Shown in pieces: positions 53,901 to 64,000 of a stretch of DNA of 64,000 bases. The first letter of the stretch is position 1. Each line of letters starts with the position of its first letter. A program made the translations under genes and the position numbers. The notes under the pieces are model-generated. The model did no database searches, was not told where the DNA came from, and saw only the letters and a list, made by a program, of their open reading frames with translations. Where the stretch lies: assembly GCA_023374025.1 (NCBI GenBank), contig SIJG01000025.1, forward strand, positions 1,070,845 through 1,134,844, given 5' to 3'. Origin of the DNA: Heterodera schachtii. Taxonomy: Eukaryota; Nematoda; Chromadorea; Rhabditida; Heteroderidae.

Positions 53901-56900
53901 TTTGTGTTCGTTGCTCAGCTGATAAAATGTGAAATGTGTACCATATACACATTTTTGTGAAGTTGGAATAAAAATTTAAAAATATTTAAATTACTTTTTT
54001 TGAATTGCAAAAAAAAATTTATTTTGTTTTAATTTCTTTTTGTGAATTTGGGTAAAAGTAAAAATGTTTTTAAATTAAATTGTTAAGTTTATTTAAATAA
54101 AAAAAAGAATTCTTACTTTTTTTTTCTCTTTATTATAAAGTTTAACAAAATTTTATATTTTTTACTATTTAAAATGAATAAAAATTTAAAAAATCACAAT
54201 TTTTTTACTTTTAATTAGGTTTAGGGTAGATCTTTATTGGGAATAGTTTCCATTTTTGAAAAATTGAAAAAATTTCAAATTATATCACATTATTATGAAT
54301 ACAAAATTTAGTCAATGAACAAAAATTATAAAAAAAATTAAAAAAAAAAAAAACCCTTTTTCATAGCATTGTTATTTGTTGGCCAAAGCTTATAAAGTGC
54401 ATCGGAAATTCATTTTTAAAAACAATTGGACCATTAAAAATTTTAGCCACTTAATGAATATGAATTGGTGGGCCTTTTCAGCCTCATTTCTTCGAAAGTG
54501 CTTTTTCCCTATTTTTTTTCTCCTCTCATTTTTTTCCAAAAATTTGTGACTCTATTGAAATTGACAAAATTCATTTTTCAATCTGGCAATTTTTTTGTCT
54601 GTCCAAAAAAGGAAAATTTGGGAAAATATGAATATTTTCTCATTGTGAGTGAGCATTACGTCAAAGTGAACCACAGGAAAACAAAAATACTCCAATTAAA
54701 CATCATTTTTCAGGCGGACAAATTATTCTAAATTTGTAAATTCAAAAAAAAATTATATAAAATTTTCTTCTTTTTTTCCATCATGAAACTGGAAAATGAA
54801 TTTCTCATACCGAAAATTCTGACAATTAGACTAAATTATCTCTTATTTTCTCGAACGAATACAATTAAAGAAACTAAAAATAATTTTTTTCCTTAAAACT
54901 GCGTTTCAATTTTACTTTACGCCAGCCAAACTTTGCTTTTTCACCAGCGTTGGTGCTGTATTATTAACGCTTTCTTGTTTTAGGCTTTATTGTTAATAAT
55001 CCAGCATTGTGTTAGGATAATGAATTAATAATTTGCTTTTTTTTCATCTCTGAGATGTTACAAATCCAAATCATAATAAAATGAAAATATTTATCTAAAC
55101 CAAAATATATTGAAAGTTTTTAATTTATTTGTTTTAATAAAATTTGGCAACAATTTAAATATATAATAAATATTCTCTATTTCAAAAATTATTTTAAATT
55201 TTCATAAAGCTATTATAAAAATTACTTTTGCATTAAAATTTTTCTAAGCTATTAATTTTTTTTCCTTAGAATAAATAATTCTGTATCTTTCAATATAACT
55301 TTTGATAAAATTTTTTTTTAAATTTTTGGCACTTATGCATTACGCAACCATCTCTTTTAAATTAAATTAATTTCTGGAAATAAAAAAAATTTTGCGTATT
55401 TCTGTACCTTTTTTACGTCACCGTTTTTAGCAGTGCAATTTAATTGCCTTTAATTAATTTAATTAACTCTTTTTTTTGCATTTATATGGATTGGACCAAG
55501 TGATTTATTGGCACGGTATTCAGAGAAGTCAATGCCGTGCCGTACCGAACAAAAAAAAATGTGATGATAATTTATTTTCCAAATTTGGTAGGCACACCGA
55601 TGCCAAATGCCAACAACAATATTTATTCATTGCCATCGTCATTGACGGTGCCCCCACATTATTATTCAAACAATTGCCGAGCCAATAGACGGCATTTCCA
55701 ACCCAATGTAAACAAATTAAAATTGAATGCTAATGTGCTTGCTCACCAACTATACATATCAATAAACAGTCCTTTTTTGTTCATAATGCCTTTCACAAGT
55801 AGTGTACTGTTCATTTAAATATTAGTGCAAATTTTTTTTCTTTGGCATTTAGACTTTTTTAATTTAAATATTTTTTGGGAGTTTTGAAATTTTATAGAAA
55901 TAATTTAATTAATTTCAAACTATCTCATTAGCTTTTTTTTAAAAATTTTTTGCTAATAAATTCGACGGTATAATGTTGTGAGATTTTGTGAGTTTAAATC
56001 AAAAATAAATTATTACAATCCTTGAAAATCTGCTCACAAAAGTGTTTGTTGATTAAAACTTGGGTTTCAATTACAGTACAGTCATAGTTTTATCGTAGTT
56101 ATTTTCAAAACCTTATGCAAAAGCTCGAATTTCAAGGATAAATTATTATTGTTTTTGGGAATTAAACTAAATCTCATGGACAGCATTTGCCATTCAAGGA
56201 TGAGAAATGATCGTATGTGAAACAAATGCTGTTGTAATAAATTTTTTTAACGAAAATGATCACTCAAAATGCCAAAAAAATTTCGTTAAATTAAAAAGCA
56301 AAATATTTCTTAATTATTTTTATTAGGCATTTTAAATGCCTCCTTTTTGGCAACTTCGTTTTCCATTTTCCATACAAATTCAGTCAGTTGTAAAATGACA
56401 TCATAACTAAAAAGAACTTTTTGCTTTTTTGATTTAACCACATTAACCCATTCATCTGAAAGCTTTTTGCCTTCAGCATAAAACATTTAGCGTAAATTTT
56501 TGCAAGTGTTTTATACATAATTGAATTTGTGACCTTTAGTTTTTAACAGAACAAAGATTTGTCTCCAAAGAATAAAAGGGAAAACCAATATAATAAAATA
56601 ATTCAATTTTCAATATTTTAGCAAAAATTTTCAATTAAATTATATTTTTATATGGTTTTATAGAAAAGATAATCAAAAATTCAGTTACTTCTTATCCGAT
56701 AATGGATTCAAATTTTTGAATGTGACAAAAAATTAGGGTCGTTCTTAAATATTTTTAAATTAATTTTTGGGAAAACCTGGACCTGGATTTTTCAAACTGG
56801 TCAGTCACAATTAATTACCCTGAAAAATACTCAAAAAAAACGAATAATAAATTAGAAAAAATTATTTTGCAAATGGCTAAATTTGGAATTCAGTTTCTCT

Positions 56901-58767
56901 TTTTCATTTCCAAGCAAAAGGATAAAAGCATACCAAAAAGTTATGTGAAAAAAAGCTTTTTCATCTCACGATCCAAATTTAGTGCCGCAAAATAATAAAT
57001 TATTTTCTGAGAAAAGGGAAAGAATGCGAAGAATTAATTCCGTTTGACGTAAAAAAAATATTATTCATTTTCGTTTATTTCGGTATTCTTTTTCAAGTAA
57101 AAAAAAATGCAAAATTTTTGTAAATTTTTCAATTTTTCACCCAAAATTATAGAAATCGAACATGATCAATTGATTTTCCAGGTCCATATAATAAAATTTT
57201 GTAAATGCTACAAAAGGATTAGGAACCTCTGGAAAAATAGAATTTTCCATCGCAAACCCAGTTGTCCTGGTTCAATTTCAAAAATCTGGCCCTGGATTTA
57301 AAAAAAAACAGGCCTCTAACCCATATAAATTATCCCCAAAAGATTTCTTAGTAAAGACCAAGATTTAAAAAATTCTCGAACAGATCCCAAATAAAAGCAT
57401 CCCCAAAAAGGCATTTTTGTTAATCCCTAGTCATTTAATGCATTTTTCAAAATGATCTAAAAAATGTTTCTCGGAAGCCATTAAGAGGATGTGAGTGCCG
57501 AATTTAGCAAAACTTTCTCCGCGGTCCAAAAATGTATTTTTGACTTTTTCTCTCAAATAAATTATCCCAAAAATCCGTCGTTTTTGCAGTCATTTACTTC
57601 TTTCAAAATATAATCCGGGTGTGTTTAAGACTTTTTTTCCTTTCTGCAAATGATTTATTCCTTGAAGCAATTAGTGTCTCCTCGTCCATCGCGTCATTTT
57701 GGGCCCAATTTGTCGACAGGAAACTTTTTTTTATTAATTAAGTTTTCTAATTTAGACTCATATTTAATGTGTTTAATGCACCGGTTGGGCCCCATTTTGT
57801 GCTGTCTGTTCTAATGGACGTCTCCCGAGACATAAAATTTATTTCATTTTATGGTCGCCCAATTGGTGCCAAAAGCTCACTTTTGTTGGGTGTAAGAAGG
57901 ACCAAATGTTTTGTCAGCTGTCACTAAAATATGAACACTTTTGCTTTTTAAAGCAAACTTTTTTATGATGGTGAGACGATACTCATTAATTATCTTAAAC
58001 ACCCCCCAATTAATGCTCATTAGGCCCAACAATCAAAGGATAACTGCAGAAAAAAAGAAGCAGTGAACAGCATTTCAAAACAGAATTCCTCAAATTCCAT
58101 TAAATGTCAACAATGGGTTTTGTTTCCATTTTTAGAACGGTTTAACAGCAAATTAAAAAATTGTAAAAAAAAATAACCCAATATAAATTTAAAAGCATTT
58201 AATTAAAATTTGATCAAGAATTTTTGGAAAGTCAGTGCCGAAATTTTTTTTCTGTTTTTATTTTAATTTATTTGATTCAAAATACAAATAAAGTTAAAAA
58301 ATAAAAATAAATTCCAATTAGATATTTTAAAAAATAATTGTTTGAAATTCTTCGAGTGCCGGAAGTTTTTTTCCTTTCTTTCAAAATCATTTAAGGCAAA
58401 ACTCCATCCTCAAACCCAAGCCTACAAGCCTTGAGATAAAAGAATTATTTATAATTAAATTTTCCGAAATTACTATTCAAAAATCATAAACAATTAGTGC
58501 CCTTCTGTTTACACAAAAAGGTCCAAATATGTAGAAGCTGTCACTTAATTATTTAGTTACAACAATATTTATTGCAAAAAGCCGACTAAAACGAAAATAT
58601 TTGTTTAAAAAAGTCCATTGTTTATTTGTTAATTGATGCCTCCCCCCCCCCCTCACAATGGGTGGGATGGGACAACTTTTCCCGAAAAGTGTACGCCCAT
58701 TAAACTTTAAAAAACAATTAAATCGGCAATTTTTTAAATTTAGATTTTCAAAAAAAAATTTTTAAAA
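47920..58767. other. ~10.8 kb gene-poor, AT-rich region with small GC-rich islands
   Basis: I find no multi-exon gene I can support. GC-rich islands stand out at about 48400-48670, 49540-49720, 50560-50760, 51870-52030, 53640-53770, 57660-57860 and 58630-58700. Four carry homopolymer G or C runs of 11-13 (48575-48585, 51988-52000, 53731-53742, 58642-58652). Two carry perfect TGACGTCA palindromes (49613-49620, 51965-51972). A plus-strand 48-codon frame at 48364 (MPRNVIHENIPKPRRKKKSV then Ala-rich) and an exon-like stretch at 55591-55708 are the only coding hints. It could be regulatory or intronic DNA of a gene with exons outside my detection, such as a developmental transcription factor. That is speculation. 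Confidence 0.4.
55591..55708 (+). CDS. possible internal exon (Asn/Pro/Ser-rich)
   Basis: Bounded by an acceptor (AAATTTGGTAG at 55580-55590) and a donor (AAT|GTAAAC), this stretch reads TPMPNANNNIYSLPSSLTVP then PHYYSNNCRANRRHFQPN. Its base composition is far less AT-biased than its surroundings, as in true exons of this window. Asn/Ser/Pro-rich linkers are typical of transcription-factor or RNA-binding proteins. No neighbouring exon could be linked, so the host gene is unknown and the call is tentative. Confidence 0.35.
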
Positions 58768-61382
58768 ATGGGCAACGAAGGTTCAAAACAAAATAATCAG
58801 CAGCATCAACATAGTGCCAACAACAACAGTGGCAGTAGCAGCAGTGCCAACAAATTGGGTAATAAAAAGGTGTCCCGTCGGATGTCCATGGGCGCTGGCA
58901 TTCCGCCCAAAACACCGACAATCCGAGTCGGCGGTTCCACCGGCTTTCTTGACGTGAATAATGGTAATTCAAATTCAAATTTAAATTTAAATTAAATAAA
59001 TTTAATTAATGTAATTTAAAAGAAAACTAATCTTTAGGAATGGCACTCTTAGTTTTTTTAATTGAGTTTTTTTCTTGAGTTTTATTTCGATGAGAAATGT
59101 ATGAAAAACATTTTTTTTTAGCCCGGAAATTCTCAGATTTACGCCCCTATAAAAAATTAGTTTTGAAATTTATGGCCAGTGGCTTCCCAATTTTTGCGTT
59201 TTGGCACTATTTCGCCACAATTTAGGTACCTACTTTGGCATTTTTCGCCCCTAAAAACTCGATCCTTATGGCAAAAAATTTTTAAAATGAAATTCAGAAA
59301 ATTGTGAGACAACCGCAGGCGATGGTGACAGTCCCCGCCTCTCACTGTCAATTGATCAACTGTCTGCACGTTCCCGATCCGGCAGCCAAGCGTCGGGAAG
59401 CCAATCGCCCAACAAAATGCCACAAAAGCAACGCCGATGCTCGTTGACTGTCAAATACCGTCAGCTAATCCAGGTGTGAAAATTGGCACACCCCAAAAAA
59501 TGCCGTTTTTTCACGCAAAAATAGTGCCCCATTTTGGCGCACACAAATTTAATTGAATGGTTTAATTAAGGGTTGCTTCAACAACCCGCATGAGAATATT
59601 GGCGTCCGCATTCTGAAGCGCTCAGCAGAGAAGCGCAAAGATTTTGGCCGCTTTTACATCAGCATCGGGGCGGAGCACTGTGCACGCATTGCGGACATAC
59701 TAAAGCAATTGTTGAAGAAATCGGTGGCCAACATTTACGGTGGTGATGAAGAGGTACGGTAGGGAGAGAGAGGGACAAATACTCTGGTAACAGAGCAATG
59801 CTACGGTAGTGGGCGAATTACAGGAAAATCATATGGTATGGATTAAAATGGAGGAAAATTATTCTATGATTACGAAAGGGGTACGGTAGGGAAAACGATA
59901 AGAAATATCTCTAAATTACAGTATACAGTGAGAGAATCTGTAATTTCAAACTGAGCTATAGTAATCTCAATGATGGTACTGTAATACTAGTAATAAAAAA
60001 TACAAATTTATAGCTTCAAAGCATGGCAAATGAGTTCGGTGCCCGCTTTGTTGACTTGCGCTTGCTGGGATTCAAGGCGGATTTCTTTGCCGTTCTGGCC
60101 TGATTCGACCACCATGGAATGTGTACTGCTCGACGCCGCTGTTCATCCAGCAAACGTTACACTGAATGCTTTCTCACAGTTCATCACAATGGTCAGGAAA
60201 TAGAATATTTAATTATTCATTTCTTCGCTTAATTAGGGTCGTGAGAGAGACTGAATGGAAATGCTCCCCCGAAATTTTTATTTTTTAATAATAATGAAAG
60301 AAACATTCTAATCTCGCTGGGATAAATGTATTGGAAATAGAGTTTAAATACGTTACTGTTTTAAAATTAAATTCCAAATGCACGATTCAAAACTGAAGTC
60401 GGGATTTAGGGATGGGCGAATAGGTTTATCTAGAAATAAAAACATTTTTCAATTTTTAAATTATAAAAATGACATTTTTAGCTGTTCTCTGCTGTCCGGG
60501 ACGGTTTCTACACTGAAATGCGCCGACTGCGGCGTACCAGCAACAGTTTTACCATCAACCCGAACGCACCAAACACAATGATGAAGAAATTGTCGGTTGA
60601 TGACAACATGAAGGTGGGATTTAATTTACTAATTCATTTTATTTGATTAATTTTATTTTGAAAATATTTTAGGTCAGCCGAGCCTTGCAAGGTGCCCGAT
60701 CAATCAGTCCAAGTCCGGAACTGGAAACATGCCAAAAATGTAAGTGAAGGTTTTTTATTTAAATGAATAAAACCTGAAAAAAAAAGTGAGACGATTAGAA
60801 CTATGAAAAATTTTGAAATTTAAAAACAAATTAATTATGCTTTAAAGGAATATGATTTGATAAGGTAAAAAGCATGAAAAGTTTTTACAGTAAGATAATT
60901 TAATTATAGGTAATTAAAATGAAATGTAGACCCGGAGTTAGAGTGTGTAAAATTAATGAAAATTATGTACCATGGCTTTAAAAACCAAAAAAATAATAAT
61001 TGACTGTATCCAAAATTTATTTATTAACCTATCTAATTCTGGGATTAATTAAAAATTAAGAAGAATTTTTTATCAAAAAAGATTTACCTAGGGATTGGGA
61101 GGGTTAATTATTACTCCAATATAATCAATTAATTCATTACTTACATATAATTACCCAATTAATAATTAATTAATTGCTTTAGCCGCGCATAGCTCCCCAA
61201 TTGGCCATGGCAGTCAAGAATCAATTACGGACCATCAATCCCAGCAGAACAATAACAATGGCACAAATAGTCGCAAAATTTCGCCCGAATCACTGCAGGC
61301 CAAGGAGGAAATTCGTCTGTTAACCGCCGAATTCATGGGCCGTGCAATGGTGGTCGGAGGCAAAGAATGCCAGCGGGACTGA
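58768..61382 (+). CDS. nematode globin-domain protein, probably N-myristoylated (one-base lesion)
   Basis: Seven exons: 58768-58963, 59319-59473, 59571-59753, 60014-60191, 60482-60613, 60673-60739 and 61183-61382. These give about 369 residues if one surplus base near 60100 is ignored. The N-terminus MGNEGSKQ is a textbook N-myristoylation signal (Gly2, Ser6, Lys7). A Ser/Asn-rich tail follows, then KYRQLIQ-GCFNNPHENIGVRI, DFGRFYISIGAEHCARIADI (His at the expected distal E7 position), NEFGARFVDLRLLGFKADFF, MECVLLDAAVHPANVTLNAF and LFSAVRDGFYTEMRRLRRTS. These match the helices of the neuroglobin-like C. elegans globin family. The proximal F8 histidine position (FGARF, where relatives have H) is Phe. 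In exon 4, in-frame GCC-TGA at 60098-60103 stops the protein, and shifting by one base restores homology. The tail is Gln/Asn/Ser-rich and ends KECQRD. It is likely a membrane-tethered neuronal-type globin if functional. Confidence 0.75.
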
Positions 61383-62990
61383 TCAGCGCAGCAGAGCGAT
61401 GATCAATTTTTTAAAAATCATTTTTTTGAGACGATAATTTGATCAAAACGGATTAAAGGGCGCGGGAATTTGGAGGCAAATGTCCATTCTTGGATTATTC
61501 TTTTTTTTTATTGATGAAATGCCATTTCACATTTATTAATCTTTCTCAGTGTGTGTGTAAAAAATTTTCATAAATTTTTCAGATAAAATAATAAATCTGG
61601 CAAAAATATTTTTATGGAATAATGATTAGAGACCGTGTGCTTGTAAATATTGATAATTTTTGAAAAATTTGATTTGAGATAATTATTCAACCCGTCCAGA
61701 TACCAAGTCTAACCGATTCCGGAAAAAATTCCCAATATTTTTGCGCTCGGCAGCTGAATTTGCGGAGAAAAATTTTAATTTGATGATATAAAAATTTAAA
61801 ATATTGCTTGGAGAACAAAGATGCCCAATTTACCTATGTAATTTGAAATCCCCGATTCCCACATTTGTCTATCTTATCATTCCCAACCCCTAAAATTAAA
61901 ATTCCAATAAATCCGACTCAGAAAATCGGTTGCGGCACCAAGCCAAAATATGTTTCTACATTTTTTATGATTTTTATCTCAATCGTGGCAATGCAAAATC
62001 ATTGTCAATTATTTCGTGAATATTCTTTTTAGGACTATGTCTGATTCCTATGTTTTTTTTTGAAAAGTCGGAGATTGTAAGAGGAATTCCCCGATAAACC
62101 TGAGCCTAGAATTTTTGAATGAATTTTTCGCAAAAGTTTTCAAAAATCTTTTTAATAACAAAAAATTCCTTTGAAAATAATTATTATTCATTTATATTAT
62201 AACTTGTCTTGTTGAGAAAATCCTTTTTATCTGGGAAAGAAAAATGATGAATTTAATTTTCAAAGAAATTACAACTTTTAAGCCAAATGATATGGACAAA
62301 ATTGTAATTTGATTTTGACACTGCCTTTCAAATATACCAATACCGAAAGAATTTATCGCTTGAAAAGCAAAAATAAAAAAAAGAAAACAAAAAATAGATG
62401 CTTATACAAAGATACTAATAGGAAAGTGTTTACAGAAATAAATTGAAGAAAACAGGGGAATAATGCCAAAAAACGAGGGGTTGTCACCGAATTTTTGAAT
62501 CTCTGGCATTGTGCGATGCCGGAGAAGGGCACTACAAAAAGTCTGTGATTCGGCCATGTCGGAATTGAAGGCCCACTGTTGCGGATGAAGATTGGTAAAC
62601 CGGGGGTCGGAGAGGGACGGGGATAGGCACAAAAATATCACACGGGGACAGACCCTACCGAAAACCAGAAATTTGTTCATGCGTCCTAATTGGTTTGTGC
62701 TTAATCAAATTTTTTCAAAATTTAATTTTTTGTCCTTTTAAATAATGCAAATGGTGCAAAACGGAAAATGCCATGTTTTGCCAAACTTAGCGTTTTCGCG
62801 CAACGAAAATTTGAAACTACTTATCTAAAGATCTCGGGATTTGAAAGATAACGAAGCTAATTAAGGAACAAAATTAGAAGACGTGGAATCATCAGGACGC
62901 ATAACTGAAAAAGACCCTATAGAATTTACGGAAAAATGTTTTTGAGAAATTTCCTCTTTTCTCAAATGAATTTGTTGAAGGTGGTATTTT
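61383..62990. other. intergenic between the convergent globin and coiled-coil genes
   Basis: It is mostly AT-rich. Minus-strand 62402-62680 has a 92-codon ATG frame (MNKFLVFGRVCPRVIFLCLS, later FNSDMAESQTFCSALLRHRT) in a GC-richer patch. It has a hydrophobic start but no homology I recognise, and composition alone does not justify a gene call. Both flanking genes end toward this interval, so it should hold their 3' UTRs. Confidence 0.35.
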
Positions 62991-64000
62991 CTAGTCATCA
63001 TCCTCCTCATCCCATTCCTTTCTTTCTGGCACCGAAATTTTACTAGCGGGGACCTACAATTGTTTAATATAAGGACTTAAAAAAATTTAAATTATTCTTT
63101 ATATTTGCTAATGGCCAATAAGTTGGTCAATGCCTTGGATTTGATTATTATTTTTTTTTTTTTAGAAAACAGTTACAGAAAAAACTTAATTTTAATTAAT
63201 TACCTTAAAAGCTTCCTCGATTTCCTTTTTTGTTGTTTCAATCTTCATTGAATTTACCGGGGCGTTCACATTCGCAAAAAGTTGAGGAATTTCTAAAATA
63301 ATTCAATTTTGGAAAGAAATTGTTATAATCTTTTTTTTTTTTTTTTTGAAATCGTAAAGCGCGAAAACTAACCGTTTCTCAGTGAATCTTCCGTCGTTTT
63401 TTTACTTTGCATCGCAGCCAATTTTTTCACAATTTTCAATTGTTTTCCTATTTTCTGTGTTTTTTCAGCCAATTCATTCAATTGCTTAAGTTTAATTTCC
63501 TAAAAAAAGGATAGAAAAAAAGATGATTACTATAAAATTTAATTTTAAAAAAAATACGATAGATTCTTCGTCCACAAAGCACATCAATTCGCGGATTTTC
63601 AAAAATTTTTGCTGAAAAATTCCGGCAATTGCTTTGATTTGGTTCAAATTGATAGAAATTTCAGTCAATAAATGCTTTTTTTGCATCCAATTCTTTTTTG
63701 TAAATTTGAATATGGGCCGCGAGAAGCATTTGACCAATGTCATTTGATTGAGTTAAATCATTAAGAATTTTTGCCAATTTTTCTTTGTGCTTTTCAGCAT
63801 CCTCTTCATCAGCGCTTTCTGCGATTTCCAGCAATTCAATTTCCGTCACTAATGTGATGAAATCGGCACTGAATTGTTGTACAAACATTTTCACTATGGC
63901 CACCGCAGAATTTTGGCCAACACTTTGGTCCTCACAATAATGGATAGCCTCGGTTAATGAGTACAAAAAGTGGGAATTGCCTTTGTTGAATTTGCAGTTG
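62991..64000 (-). CDS. coiled-coil protein, unknown family, 5' end beyond window (one-base lesion)
   Basis: The 3' four exons are visible: 63558 to the window edge (or beyond), 63373-63499, 63204-63292 and 62991-63053, all with GT-AG introns of 58-150 bases and consistent phase. The visible protein (about 240 residues) is almost all helix and heptad-like: HFLYSLTEAIHYCEDQSVGQ, KHKEKLAKILNDLTQSNDIG, LNQIKAIAGIFQQKFLKIRE, EIKLKQLNELAEKTQKIGKQ, then FANVNAPVNSMKIETTKKEI and a short acidic C-terminus WDEEDDD-stop. In the first visible exon the frame changes at a T7 run (63676-63682). One T fewer joins the two frames as DAKKHLLTEISINLNQ. I do not recognise the family. A structural or complex-scaffolding role would be typical of such coiled coils, but nothing specific can be said. 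Confidence 0.7.

Noticed and set aside
59157..59423. 88-codon minus-strand frame
   Set aside because: It lies antisense to globin exon 2 and its preceding intron, while the plus-strand exon has matching phase and homology.
1..64000. CRISPR arrays, operons, ribosome-binding sites, rRNA genes, spliced-leader RNA gene
   Set aside because: The DNA is eukaryotic with spliceosomal introns. No regularly spaced direct repeats, rRNA-like sequence or 'ggtttaattacccaag' leader sequence was found on reading.

Overview
The window is nuclear DNA from an AT-rich, intron-containing animal genome. It is most plausibly a nematode, and a plant-parasitic tylenchid such as a root-knot nematode fits best. The introns are short (often 40-60 bases) with GTAAG/TTTTAG-type borders. 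The recognisable genes are nematode or metazoan in type: a PTRHD1 peptidyl-tRNA hydrolase, a LAMP lysosomal membrane protein, a multi-exon nematode-style globin and a small C2H2 zinc-finger protein. The lineage assignment is inference; no rRNA, spliced-leader gene or other species marker was seen.

Layout. The left flank (about 0.5-8.4 kb) has a degraded gag-like fragment, one pseudogene of the secreted family described next, PTRHD1 (minus) and a nine-exon LAMP gene (plus). From about 10 to 48 kb the window is an accessory region. It is dominated by a multigene family encoding about 232-244 residue proteins with a signal peptide, a conserved KIRPNFDEIFG-like motif straight after it, an acidic linker, and three tandem helix-turn-helix-like repeats. 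The third repeat is always on a second exon behind a short phase-1 intron. Six copies look intact (D, F, G, H, I, K). At least seven more are pseudogenes or fragments.

Between the copies lie a decayed tandem cluster of AAA+/M41 (FtsH-like) protease pieces (12-15.4 kb), a 16-exon secreted protein of unknown function (27.0-30.5 kb), the two-finger C2H2 gene (31.6-32.3 kb), a secreted Glu/Lys-rich effector-like gene (33.2-35.5 kb, with a tRNA-like sequence in an intron), a two-exon secreted Ala-rich protein (36.6-37.3 kb, minus), and several inverted-repeat (MITE or foldback) elements.

The right part (48-58.7 kb) has almost no supportable coding sequence. It holds small GC-rich islands with runs of 11-13 G or C and two perfect TGACGTCA sites. 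It is followed by the globin gene (58.8-61.4 kb, plus) and the 3' half of a coiled-coil gene (63.0-64.0 kb, minus), which runs off the window.

Reading across genes, several otherwise good models are broken by single-base indels, most in A/T homopolymers. This suggests either uncorrected long-read assembly errors or recent decay. The picture is of a fast-evolving secreted-protein island, with birth-and-death duplication, between stretches of conserved genes. Exon coordinates were worked out by hand from splice signals and phase, and transcript data could revise them.
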